From the NCBI GenBank assembly GCA_964615145.1, contig CAZTOP010000008.1:22184-86183 (forward strand): a DNA stretch of 64,000 nt, read 5' to 3'. The notes beneath the pieces were generated by a model that did no database searches, was not told the DNA's origin, and worked only from the letters and a program-made list of their open reading frames with translations. Shown here piece after piece: positions 44,201 to 52,420 of this stretch (positions within the stretch are counted from its first letter, which is position 1; every line of letters begins with the position of its first letter). The DNA comes from CAIVPM01 sp964615145 (GTDB lineage Bacteria > Bacteroidota > Bacteroidia > Chitinophagales > Chitinophagaceae). Position numbers and translations under genes: made by a program.

Positions 44201-46955
44201 TAGTTTCAATGGCTCATCACCGCAAACAATTCCTGCATTTAGCTATGATAGTCTAATTATAAATAATTCAAATGGCACCTCAACACTAGGCAATGCCAGT
44301 ATTTACAGCATAAACAAGGGCTTGAATGTACTACAAAACTTTACTATTGAAACAGGCGATAATTTCCAACTAATGGGAAATAATGGAAACGCTTTTTCTG
44401 TAGCAAGTGGCAAAATACTAACTGTAAAAGGTACACTCGACAACCAATCAAGTGGCACTGCAACATGGGGCTCTCTTTCTTCATCTTCTTCATCATCTAC
44501 TGCTGCAAATGCAGACAGTGCAAGATTTGTAGTAAATACTGGAGGAACATATAAAATTAACGCAATAGTTAGTAACGCTTACTATATTGCTGCTTCTAAT
44601 TTCAAAACAGGCTCTACATTACTTATCTCTCAAGGTTCTCCAAGATTACCAGCTTACATTGGTGGCAACGTTATTTGGGAGACTTCTGGCAACGGCTCTT
44701 TAGTTCAACAATCAACCAATACTATCGGTGGTAATTTAACCATTAAAGCCGGACAAATTAATAATGGCACTGGTGGAACAGGTAGAACATTAAGCGTACT
44801 TGGAAAACTAGTTGTTCAAGGTGGAGAATATGATGTAAATGGAAATCTGACCGGAACAAGTGGCAATCAAATATTAAACGTGTATGACAGTATTGTTGTT
44901 AGTGGTGGTAAATTATATACTACAACATCGCCAACTGGAGGCACAGGTATTATTAATGCTTATGGGCATATTAATGTTACTGGAGGTTTATTTGGAAGTG
45001 GAACAGCTGCGATTGGAGGAGGAGTTGTATTAGGTGGTTCCTCACACCAAGATATCAGAGCTGCTTTCCAAAATAATATTGGTTTAACTGTTAATAATTC
45101 AAATGGTGTAACAGCTTACAATGATTTATCTGTTACAAGTTTAACTTTAACAAATGGGGTGTTAAATACTGGAGCATACAAATTAAGTTCAAGTGGAAGT
45201 GTAACCAGAACAAATGGTTGGGTAATGGGAACTTTACAAAAAACTATAGCATCGGGTTCAAATATCGCTACAACCTTTGACTTGGGAGATGCATCAAACT
45301 ATTTACCAGTAAACATCACATTTGCGAGTGTTACTGCACCTGGTGATTTAGCTGTGAATTTTTCTAGCCCAATATCAGCTGTAACAAATTATGCTACTGC
45401 ACCTATTAGCTGTAATTCGTATGTAAACAAATATTGGAGTTTAACTGGCACAAATGGTTTATCATTTACAAGTTATAATACAACACTAAATTATTTAAAT
45501 TCAGATTTAAGTGGTTCGGCAAATCCAAATAGTCTTATTGCTGCATTATATTCTAATACTTGGAATACCAGCTCAACTACAGCAGGGTCTAATTCAAATT
45601 CTATAAATGGTTTAACAGCACTAGGAAGTTTAGTACTTGCCAATGTTTATGCAACAGTTACACCTACACTTGCTATCTCTACATCAAGTGCAACAGTTTG
45701 TAGTGGTGATAATGTTGCCTTCAACGCCATTGCTACAAATGGTGGCACCTCCCCTATCTTCCAATGGAAGAAAAATGGCAATAATGTTGGCTCTAGCAGT
45801 TCTATTAACTTTATACCTGGCTCACTTACTACAGGAGATATTATTAGTTGTGTTTTAACTGCCAATAATAATTGTCAAACAACCCCTACAGCTAATAGTA
45901 ATAACATACAATTAACTGTAAATACAAGTCCAGCCATTGGCGTATCCTCATCTGCAAAAGCAGTTATTTGTACATTAGGTGGCAACACAACTGTATACAA
46001 TAGTAATACAACCAATGGTGGTGTTTGGGTTAGTAACAATCCTAGTGTGGTATCTGTTGCTACTATTGCTGGGGCTTCGGGTATTGTTACAGCTAATGCT
46101 GCAGGAACAGCAATTATAACTTATACCAAAACAAGTGGTAATGGTTGTACTTCAACAGCATCTACAAATATCAATGTTTCTCCTGTAGCAACGCCGGCTG
46201 CTATCAATGGTACCAACAATGTATGTGTAGGTTCTACAACTGCATTAACTACTAGTACAACAGGCGGTGTTTGGAGTAGCACCAACAACCGAGGAATCAT
46301 AAATGCTGGCGGTGTATATACTGGAGTAAATGCTGGTACAGGAGAAGTAAAATATACTGTAACAAATACAGATGGCTGTAGTGCTTATACCAGTACTAAT
46401 ATTACTGTAAATGCTATACCAGGTATTCCTTCTATAGCTTACGCTCCAGGAACAACCAACCCTCAGGCAGGTGCACCAAGTGGAAGCTTTTGTGTAGGCA
46501 AAGTATTTAATGTTGTGGGTTCACCTGCAGGCGGTAGCTGGAGTGCAACAGGTGTTACAAGTGTAACAGGTGGTGGTACTGTAACTATTAATGCAGTAGG
46601 TACCGGTAGTATTAAATATACTTACACAAATACAGCTGGATGTTATAATAGCAGAACTATTAGTGGTAATGGATTTAGTTGTGCTGCACGTGGAATTAAC
46701 AATGAGCAATTGGCAATGAGCAATGATTTTACAATTTTCCCTAATCCAGCAAAATCAGTTGTGAGTGTACAAGTTGATAAATTAATGGGTAATGGCAAAT
46801 TATTCATTACTGATTATTTGGGTAAAGTAATTAAAGAGCAATCATTAAGTATGGGAACAAATACAATTGATATTGCTAACCTAAGTAAAGGATTCTACTT
46901 TGTTAGCACCATCACAAACGATGGAAAAACAACTAAGAAGTTAGTGGTGGAATAA
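41208..46955 (+). CDS. Giant secreted pectinesterase (CE8) with T9SS sorting domain
   Basis: A 1915-residue secreted protein. A signal peptide ends near residue 20 (VFSEAQ). The CE8 beta-helix spans about 22-330: QSVAVN, QDVLYC, VDFIFG and LGRPWQ hold the catalytic and substrate residues. Next come a fibronectin-like part, a PANFQVSSDGSNW domain and a beta-sandwich, the same order as in the 954-residue enzyme. An IPT/TIG domain follows near residue 770 (QLTPTAQVSGGTVVIDGTNF), then a long beta-helical region and Ig-like repeats. A type A T9SS domain (FTIFPNPAKSVVSV...KKLVVE) closes it. Its C-terminal 400 residues match those of the 2839-residue protein at 52421. Confidence 0.92.
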   Translation: MKKIALFIAFLFVIVFSEAQTYNATVAKDGSGTHTTIAAAIASAPTNSSSNYYIFVKSGVYYEKDTVPTNRPNIVMVGENVLNTILYYNDNANTLYNGSPIGTSGSAAFFVNGANFSAFNMTFQNNSGVAAGQSVAVNISGDKAAFRNCRFLGFQDVLYCKNAGISSYFRNCYIEGTVDFIFGASTSWFEGCYIYCKSRQSGGVICAPNTNAGTSFGAPWGFVFNNCNINGASSMTGLYFLGRPWQNKPQAVFLNNTMSDVIATAGWSSNSAGSATTSDVSFGEYNSSGTGANSSSRAAFSSQLTSTQALNYTTSNVFGSWDPCNISNMCNTADAPLATANFTGTQINSTSASFSWNMCWPLAMSYTLKRSNNGGAFTTIDNFNGAATNFNYTSVDNSMPTGVNKYILLMTNGGTTLTSTDTITISNQPTITSSSTSLSAYTQTLGSPSYSQGFTITGSNLTGNITVTAPANFQVSSDGSNWVSSYSITQSGGSVASTTVNVRLNASSNGSYSGNISLATNGGTTVNVGVSGTTSSAPAYVASLLQQWPLTTSASDSSGVRAIGINAATQTGNNLYVSNNATSPAFAPYSGTFGLSFGPSTTSTSSGLWTTANNGPAGNLSRIHYLQFTISGNTGYSVRIDSLILASAFYNTSSSTRLAVVYSKSGFASDSSDITVGGTLAGSALGSTAYGGFTNPILLANQTGGPTNIYRLPLNGATGVSLTSGQTLTVRLYFSCSSTGTPRYGFLKNVQAKGSVTPPPPTVTQLTPTAQVSGGTVVIDGTNFSGVTTVSFGGVAASSFVVNSSTQITATVAGGASGNVSVTTASGTASIAGFTFQTPTTYYNVSGADVTNINNWGTNTDGSGSHPTDFTSSLQTFRIYNSGATMGGTWTVSGTNSKISVNSNSGVFNQTQTINGTVDVENDADLEVKTSTAPTLGTLYAGSTVGYSGNTNQTITAGNYYNLVLNGTGTRTFPSNVVGISNQFTTNTYTSANAGSIISFNGSSPQTIPAFSYDSLIINNSNGTSTLGNASIYSINKGLNVLQNFTIETGDNFQLMGNNGNAFSVASGKILTVKGTLDNQSSGTATWGSLSSSSSSSTAANADSARFVVNTGGTYKINAIVSNAYYIAASNFKTGSTLLISQGSPRLPAYIGGNVIWETSGNGSLVQQSTNTIGGNLTIKAGQINNGTGGTGRTLSVLGKLVVQGGEYDVNGNLTGTSGNQILNVYDSIVVSGGKLYTTTSPTGGTGIINAYGHINVTGGLFGSGTAAIGGGVVLGGSSHQDIRAAFQNNIGLTVNNSNGVTAYNDLSVTSLTLTNGVLNTGAYKLSSSGSVTRTNGWVMGTLQKTIASGSNIATTFDLGDASNYLPVNITFASVTAPGDLAVNFSSPISAVTNYATAPISCNSYVNKYWSLTGTNGLSFTSYNTTLNYLNSDLSGSANPNSLIAALYSNTWNTSSTTAGSNSNSINGLTALGSLVLANVYATVTPTLAISTSSATVCSGDNVAFNAIATNGGTSPIFQWKKNGNNVGSSSSINFIPGSLTTGDIISCVLTANNNCQTTPTANSNNIQLTVNTSPAIGVSSSAKAVICTLGGNTTVYNSNTTNGGVWVSNNPSVVSVATIAGASGIVTANAAGTAIITYTKTSGNGCTSTASTNINVSPVATPAAINGTNNVCVGSTTALTTSTTGGVWSSTNNRGIINAGGVYTGVNAGTGEVKYTVTNTDGCSAYTSTNITVNAIPGIPSIAYAPGTTNPQAGAPSGSFCVGKVFNVVGSPAGGSWSATGVTSVTGGGTVTINAVGTGSIKYTYTNTAGCYNSRTISGNGFSCAARGINNEQLAMSNDFTIFPNPAKSVVSVQVDKLMGNGKLFITDYLGKVIKEQSLSMGTNTIDIANLSKGFYFVSTITNDGKTTKKLVVE

Positions 46956-46984
46956 ACAACTAAATTAGTTGTAAAGCATAATAT

Positions 46985-47017
46985 AATTGCCAACCTTGTA
47001 AAAAAGGGTTGGCAATT
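46985..47017. terminator. Terminator after the giant pectinesterase
   Basis: AATTGCCAACC (46985-46995) and GGTTGGCAATT (47007-47017) form an 11-bp stem followed by TTTTTTT. It can also end the convergent HIRAN gene. Confidence 0.85.
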
Positions 47018-47031
47018 TTTTTGTGAGATTA

Positions 47032-47802
47032 TTAACTATAGATATTATCTACAAACTCAAACAAAAGATAATCTTCTCCATCATCGGCTGTAACCCATTT
47101 TTGAGGAATATTGTTGTACATATACTGATAATGCCCATCATTATCAACCAAAGCATGTTCAATACCATTAACAAATACTTTTTTATCGCCGAAATATTTA
47201 GTATAGTAAGCCTTTGCCTCTTGATGTTGAATGGATGGTAGATGAATAATGCGACAATCGTAGTTGAAAAAATCATCCATTAAATCTTCTTTATGCTGTT
47301 GACTGGATTTTTCTACTACATCTTCATAGCTTTTGGGTGTAGATTGTGTGGTGTATTGTGGTGTGGCAAGCTGCTTTAAGTAATTTGCGTGGGCTGGTAA
47401 TGTTGTGGTTTCATCTTGCAAAAAATATACGGCAACCACCACGTTTTCCCAAGGTTTTACTTCTCGGTTTAAGTGTGTAATAACTGCTAGTAAAGGCAAT
47501 GCCTGTGCATCTATTAAACGAGCAATTACTTCGTTATAATCGGCAGGCAAAAAGCCTATTTTTTCTTGCTGCCAATACAGGGCAATAGCAAAAGAATCGT
47601 ATTCATTATCGGGTTCACGCCTTAGTTCTATAAAGTCGTTTACTTCCATTTCGTTTAGCAGCTCCATTCCTTTGTAGTGCCTGAAACCCGCCACAAAACA
47701 TTGCAGTAAATATACTTTTCGTTTAGTGAGCAACAAGCTTAAGGGCATATTGCCCAAACCTATAACACCCACTAAACGCTTTAGAAAATCTATCCTGTTC
47801 AT
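47032..47802 (-). CDS. HIRAN-domain protein
   Basis: A 256-residue protein. Residues about 28-125 (VYLLQCFVAGFRHYKGMELLNEMEVNDFIELRREPDNEYDSFAIALYWQQEKIGFLP) are a HIRAN domain, which binds DNA ends in helicases such as HLTF. Here it is free-standing. The C-terminal half (from about 150) is not recognised. The first 25 residues are mildly hydrophobic with an FLKRL start, as in a membrane or Tat-like signal, but without a clear twin Arg. It lies just downstream, on the same strand, of a broken type I restriction gene; a role in a former defence island is possible. Confidence 0.82.
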   Translation of the reverse strand: MNRIDFLKRLVGVIGLGNMPLSLLLTKRKVYLLQCFVAGFRHYKGMELLNEMEVNDFIELRREPDNEYDSFAIALYWQQEKIGFLPADYNEVIARLIDAQALPLLAVITHLNREVKPWENVVVAVYFLQDETTTLPAHANYLKQLATPQYTTQSTPKSYEDVVEKSSQQHKEDLMDDFFNYDCRIIHLPSIQHQEAKAYYTKYFGDKKVFVNGIEHALVDNDGHYQYMYNNIPQKWVTADDGEDYLLFEFVDNIYS

Positions 47803-47826
47803 AGCTTGTTTTTTAATACTACAAAC

Positions 47827-48180
47827 TTATGTGTTTGATTGTATAAAGTCTATTGCTACTGTTTCGTTTTGTACTATGGCTATTTCTACAGCTTGTTTGG
47901 CAACCTCTAATAAATGTTTGCTTTGCTAGCGTAGCTGAAAACTTTGCTGAATAAGGGTTGATATTTGGGTTTGGGTTGCTATATCAATTATAGTGATAAC
48001 CACATTTTCTATTTCTTCCATTCTCCAATGCTGAATAATTGAAACTCCACAATCTCTCTCTGCTTGTAACTGCACAATTGGACTATTTAAAACCAGTGTT
48101 AAATAATCTGGGAAATTGTTTTTGTATCTTTTACTGTAAGATGTAATAATGGACTTGAAGTAATAACTTTTAAATCTTCG
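47827..48180 (-). pseudogene. Remnant of a type I restriction specificity subunit (HsdS C-terminus)
   Basis: Reading the minus strand from 48180 to the stop at 47827 gives a frame with one internal TAG at 47926-47928. The peptide includes FPDYLTLVLNSPIVQLQAE, IIQHWRMEEIENVVI and STLIQQSFQLR, then after the stop QSKHLLEVAKQAVEIAI. LR.xSK.LLE.AK.AVEIAI is the typical end of HsdS proteins, and QHWRMEEIENV fits the second target-recognition domain. The N-terminal three quarters are missing and the frame is closed by a TGA at 48181. It is therefore truncated and nonsense-mutated. No hsdM or hsdR gene is in the window. Confidence 0.75.
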
Positions 48181-48595
48181 TCACTTTATAAGCTAATGTA
48201 AGGCGTGATAGTGTTTATTGATACAAACAATTGAATAAATAATTCATTCATTAGCTGTCAACATAACTTATTCAAATAAAGGAAACAGAACTAAGAGTAA
48301 GAATAAACATATATTGGCATTAATATTTGCCAACACCAAAGCAAAATCCAATATCAACACATTTCAATATAAAATGTTAAAGACCAAAATTTTAACTTTT
48401 GTTTTACATAGCATACGGTAATAATTTTTTAGCATTGTATTATCAATGATAAGAAGCTATTTTATATTGTATTCTTCTAGTTCTGTTGCACTTAGAAAGC
48501 TATTGCAGCTTTATATACTTCTTTTTAATCCATCCCTAGTCCTTTCAACTTTATTCAGCCCACTAAGTAAGTTCCAAAGTTTACGCTCTTTTATA
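48181..48595. other. Intergenic stretch without recognisable gene
   Basis: 415 bp between the hsdS remnant and array 2, AT-rich. An open plus-strand frame from 48446 runs into the array but has no recognisable content. It may contain the rest of a decayed gene. Confidence 0.4.
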
Positions 48596-48952
48596 AAAAG
48601 TGTTCTAAGAGCTTTTGTTAGGATACTTATACCAGAAAAAAGTGTCCTAATGGCTGACGTTAGTGTACTAACAGCAGAAAAAAGTGTCCTAATGTCTGGC
48701 GTTAGTGTACTAACAGCAGATAAAAGTGTACTAACGGCTGGCGTTAGTGTACTAACAGCAGATAAAAGTATCCTAACGGCTGACGTTAGTGTACTAACAG
48801 CAGAGGAAAGTGTACTAACGGCTGGCGTTAGTACACTAACAGCAAAAAAAAGTATCCTAACGGCTGGCGTTAGTGTACTAACAGCAAAAAAAAGTATCCT
48901 GATAGTTGGCGTTAGTCACCTATTTACCTACAAAAGCCTACTTGTTGCTGCT
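48596..48952 (+). repeat. 21-bp-period tandem array (array 2)
   Basis: Seventeen units of 21 bp in constant register. Two types alternate to give a 42-bp super-unit: one starts GTTAGTGTACTAACAGCAG, the other AAAAGTGTACTAACGGCTG. The first type contains the inverted repeat GTTAGT-GT-ACTAAC; one copy (48827) has AC in the centre, leaving the arms intact. End units (48596-48637 and 48911-48952) are degenerate. It ends 136 bp before the start of the small helical protein gene at 49089. Translation gives heptads such as SVLTADV and SVLTAGV, but I regard the array as DNA first. Array 1 at 1395-1666 has the same period. Confidence 0.92.
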
Positions 48953-49088
48953 CAAAATTATCTTTTGCAAGTAGTCAGTTATATCAGCCATATCAAAATA
49001 TGGCTACCGGCATCTCACAGTCCCCCTTACAATTAAGAGAAAGAGCTAAACCCATTATTCTTATTCATTCATTTTAAAAAAATTATAT

Positions 49089-49772
49089 ATGTCAGATTAT
49101 TATATCCCTTCAAACAGGGAAAAATTCGCAGCTTTATTAACCACGTTTGCTTTGGAGCTGCCCAATTATAAAACCACATTGGGTTTTAGTGATGATGATG
49201 TTAACGAAGCTGTGGATGACGCAGCTTATATGAGCTGGATTGTTAAAACAGCCGACATTAATGAGGATTATGCTTTAGGGTTTGGTAGTTTTTATAAGGA
49301 TGCCAGATATTTAAAAACCGATTTGGATTTAGCAGCACCGCCAGTACCAGTTATTGATACAATACCTAAGGCAGTTAAAAGTGGCATTCAGGCAAGATTT
49401 GCACAAAAAGTAAAACAAGCCAAAGCCAGTGCTAACTATACCGAAACTATTGGTAAAGCATTGGGTATTGTTGGTACATCAACTGCAGCACGGGGCAATG
49501 CAACAGACAGCCCTGAATTAAAACTGTTATTAAATGGTGGTTATCCGGAATTAAGTTTTAAACTCAATGGTTACGAGGCTGTAAACATTTACAAAGATGC
49601 AGGCAACGGATATGCTTTACTAAAAACTGCTCATCGCAGCCCGGTTAAGGATATTCATTTACCAGCAGCAGGGCAAACTGCTTTGTATAAATACAAAGCT
49701 ATTTACGTAGAAAACGATGTTGAGGTAGGCACTATGAGTGCCGAAGTTAGCATTGCAGTTGCTGGTAAATAA
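49089..49772 (+). CDS. Small helical protein with beta-rich C-terminal domain
   Basis: A 227-residue protein with no signal peptide or membrane segment. Residues 1-135 are helical (REKFAALLTTFALELPNYKTTLGFSDDDVNEAVDDAAYMSWIV...KSGIQARFAQKVKQAKASANYTETIGKALGI). The last 85 residues look like a small beta-sandwich (PELSFKLNGYEAVNIYKDAGNGYALLKTAHRSPVKDI...YKYKAIYVENDVEVG). The architecture, the ATTCATTTTAAAA leader and the upstream 21-bp-period array parallel the gene at 599-1228. I do not know a function; the two may be members of a pair of related families. Confidence 0.78.
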   Translation: MSDYYIPSNREKFAALLTTFALELPNYKTTLGFSDDDVNEAVDDAAYMSWIVKTADINEDYALGFGSFYKDARYLKTDLDLAAPPVPVIDTIPKAVKSGIQARFAQKVKQAKASANYTETIGKALGIVGTSTAARGNATDSPELKLLLNGGYPELSFKLNGYEAVNIYKDAGNGYALLKTAHRSPVKDIHLPAAGQTALYKYKAIYVENDVEVGTMSAEVSIAVAGK

Positions 49773-49798
49773 ATATGTAAAGTGCTAATTGTAAAAAC

Positions 49799-49828
49799 TT
49801 GCCAACCTAACTAAAAAAGGGTTGGCAA
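49799..49828 (+). terminator. Terminator of the small helical protein gene
   Basis: TTGCCAACC (49799-49807) pairs with GGTTGGCAA (49820-49828), followed by TTTTATTTT. The stem is nearly the same as that at 46985-47017. Confidence 0.8.
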
Positions 49829-50000
49829 TTTTATTTTGTTACATCAGTATTAAAATATTTTAAACCGAATTTTTATTGATGCGTAATTAAATCCTGCACA
49901 ATTTTTTAAATTTGTTCAACACATAGGGCTTATAAATTCCTTTATGATACTTTTGAAAAACGGAGGTTTTAAAAGTAGTTTTTGAATAATAACCCAAAAA

Positions 50001-50027
50001 AAAGCTGTCTCAAAACGAGACAGCTTT
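50001..50027 (-). terminator. Terminator of the CARDB/T9SS protein gene
   Basis: AAAGCTGTCTC (50001-50011) and GAGACAGCTTT (50017-50027) form an 11-bp stem with a 5-base loop. On the minus strand a run of eight T follows. Confidence 0.85.
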
Positions 50028-50048
50028 TTGTTATCAAGAATAAATTAT

Positions 50049-52196
50049 TTATTGTTTAATAAACTTTTTGGTATCTAATTCAACATTGGTTTCGGAAACT
50101 AATTTTATTAAATAAGTTCCAACAGATAATTGCGTTGTATTTACATCTATATTATTTGAGCCTTTTATTAATTGTACCATTTGCTGTGCTACTTTTTTGC
50201 CAGTAATATCTACAATGTTTAGTGTAAATGCTGTAGCATCGTTTGCATTAATTACAAGGTTCAATTTTTCTTTAACAGGATTAGGATATATGCTTACAAT
50301 CTCAATATTTTTAATTGGATTATTTTTTAGCACAACAACATTTGAAATAAATTCTTTACCGTTTTTATCAATTTGACGCAAACGATAATAGCTTACTTCA
50401 TTTTGTGGAGTTAAATCTGTAAATAAATAATTAATAGCATTTGAGCTGGTTCCATCTTCTGCTTTAGAAAACACAAAGCCAATTTTTTTGTATTCAACTC
50501 CATCCGAGCTTCTTTGTATTTCAAAGCCAGTATTGTTTTGCTCGGTTGCTGTTTCCCATTTCAAAATATTTTTTGCACCTTCTTTATACCCACTAAAACT
50601 TGTTAAAACAATAGGTGTATAAGTAGTTCCCATAACTGCATCCAGCATTAATCTAAATGGATTCAATGGCGAAAAATCATTCCATTTACTGGAGTTGGAA
50701 GATGGTGTTCTAAAGTAGAATGTTTTATCTCTTATAGGGTCTTCTGTTTGATAAGAATATCTGTAACTAGCTACAACACTTGGCTGACTGATTACAACAA
50801 AGAAATCACCACTAACATTAATTGGACTTGGTGGGGTAAGAACATTTAAACCAGTTGTTGAAATTTTAGTTCCAGAGAATGAGTAGATGGTTGTTTTTGG
50901 AGTATCGGCACTTACACCCAAAACCTTTACAGTGTATGATTTACCAGCAGTATCGAAATACAAATTAAGACTTGTAATGGTATTTGCAATAGGATTTCTA
51001 ACTCTGATAGCTAAATCTATTGAATTAGTTGATTGACCCAATGAACCATTTGGAGTGTTGCCATAACCATATCCAAAAGTTGTGTTAGTAACAGTTTGGG
51101 TTAATGTTTTTCTGTTGTTTGATGTGTCATCATCATTTGGAATGGTAACTTTAATATTGTTGGTACCCACATTAGCAGGAGAATAAGAATCGAATGTTAT
51201 AGTTTGTTTTGCACCAGATGGCAAACTAGCAATTGTTTGTGTATTAGTAAATGTGTTAGCACCAGATACATCAAGGGTTACAGGGAAATTAGTTAAATTA
51301 GATGTACCAATGTTTTGCAATAAAACTTTAACGGTATGATCAAGTAATTTTGGTACTGTACCTAATGAATAAAGTGTTTGTAAATTTACATTATTTGCAA
51401 GAACAGCAATAGGAACAAACTTTATTGTAAACCCTGCCGATGGTAATACATTATTTCTTGTATTAAACCTGTTTCCAGTGTAAGCACCATCAATAAATGC
51501 AGTTGATGTATATACCGTAGTAGATGCTTTTGTAGCATTAACAGAGTGTGCAGCATCGCCTGCTTTTAAACCACAATTAGCAGGCACAAATCCCGATGCA
51601 TTAAGGTTTGCAGTGAAATTACCATATACAAACTCTACATTATTTGAACCCTCGTATAATTTAATTTGAAATTCTACCGCATCGTACTGAATTAATGATG
51701 CTGGGCTACAATTAACAGGGCAGCCACTATCTGCCATTGCTTTAAATTGTATAGTACAAACTTTAGAGCCAGCAGTACCAGTAGTTAGTACACGAAATTC
51801 GGAATTTGATGTAGGCTGTAAGTCTATATTAAAAGGATATATGAGATTGGTGGCAGCTGCTGAAGAACTAAAAAGAACATCAAAAGATTCTGCAATAGGT
51901 GTAGTATCGTTACCAAGTTTTATAAAACCGTTGGTGTTTAATACAAATTGAGTAAAATTATTACCCGCAAAAGCAAAAGTAAATCCAATGTTTTGTACCG
52001 ATGAATTATCGTTATCATAAGTCATAGGTTGTCCTTTAAAATTGGTAGTTATTTTGGTTCCGGTATTTCCTAAATCAGTGTAAACACCGGTGGTTCCATT
52101 AACTGAAGCATTTTTTGCCAGATAGTTGAAATATTGAGATTTCCCAAGACTAAAACTTAATAGCAAAATTGACTGAATGAATAAAAATTTTCTCAT
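50049..52196 (-). CDS. T9SS-secreted surface protein with CARDB-like domain
   Basis: A 715-residue secreted protein. A signal peptide ends near residue 20 (LSFSLGKSQ). Residues about 30-260 are a beta-sandwich beginning NYLAKNASVNGTTGVYTDLG. Residues about 265-370 resemble a CARDB adhesion domain (DHTVKVLLQNIGTSNLTNFPVTLDVSG...NNIKVTIPNDDDTSNN). A further beta domain and a fibronectin-like part (LKWETATEQNNTGFEIQRSSDG) follow. The end (VSIYPNPVKEKLNLVI...GTYLIKLV) is a type A T9SS sorting domain. No catalytic motif is visible. It is divergent from the giant gene at 52421. Confidence 0.85.
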   Translation of the reverse strand: MRKFLFIQSILLLSFSLGKSQYFNYLAKNASVNGTTGVYTDLGNTGTKITTNFKGQPMTYDNDNSSVQNIGFTFAFAGNNFTQFVLNTNGFIKLGNDTTPIAESFDVLFSSSAAATNLIYPFNIDLQPTSNSEFRVLTTGTAGSKVCTIQFKAMADSGCPVNCSPASLIQYDAVEFQIKLYEGSNNVEFVYGNFTANLNASGFVPANCGLKAGDAAHSVNATKASTTVYTSTAFIDGAYTGNRFNTRNNVLPSAGFTIKFVPIAVLANNVNLQTLYSLGTVPKLLDHTVKVLLQNIGTSNLTNFPVTLDVSGANTFTNTQTIASLPSGAKQTITFDSYSPANVGTNNIKVTIPNDDDTSNNRKTLTQTVTNTTFGYGYGNTPNGSLGQSTNSIDLAIRVRNPIANTITSLNLYFDTAGKSYTVKVLGVSADTPKTTIYSFSGTKISTTGLNVLTPPSPINVSGDFFVVISQPSVVASYRYSYQTEDPIRDKTFYFRTPSSNSSKWNDFSPLNPFRLMLDAVMGTTYTPIVLTSFSGYKEGAKNILKWETATEQNNTGFEIQRSSDGVEYKKIGFVFSKAEDGTSSNAINYLFTDLTPQNEVSYYRLRQIDKNGKEFISNVVVLKNNPIKNIEIVSIYPNPVKEKLNLVINANDATAFTLNIVDITGKKVAQQMVQLIKGSNNIDVNTTQLSVGTYLIKLVSETNVELDTKKFIKQ

Positions 52197-52420
52197 AGTA
52201 ATTTTTTTGTGTGACGCAAACTAAACATTTTTTACTCTCTAATCAAGATTTATAAAATTAAATTTTACTTAAAATGATTTTTGGTTTGTTGAAATCGATA
52301 ATTTGCACTTTGAACGTTTTATTGCAATCATTATTGCGTTGCTGCAAAAAAATGTTTCGCCAACCCCCAAAAACTGTAACAGAAAACAATTTTTTTTAAC
52401 CAAAACAATCTGTATTTTTT

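Noticed and set aside
48446..49036. Open frame of 196 residues running through array 2
   Set aside because: The part outside the array has no recognisable domain, and inside the array openness follows from the 21-bp period. Not called as a gene, but not excluded.
52294..52302. AATCGATAA upstream of the giant surface protein as a further pectinesterase-type operator
   Set aside because: Only the central nine bases agree with the site at 15549; the TGC start of the half-site is missing, so chance is likely.
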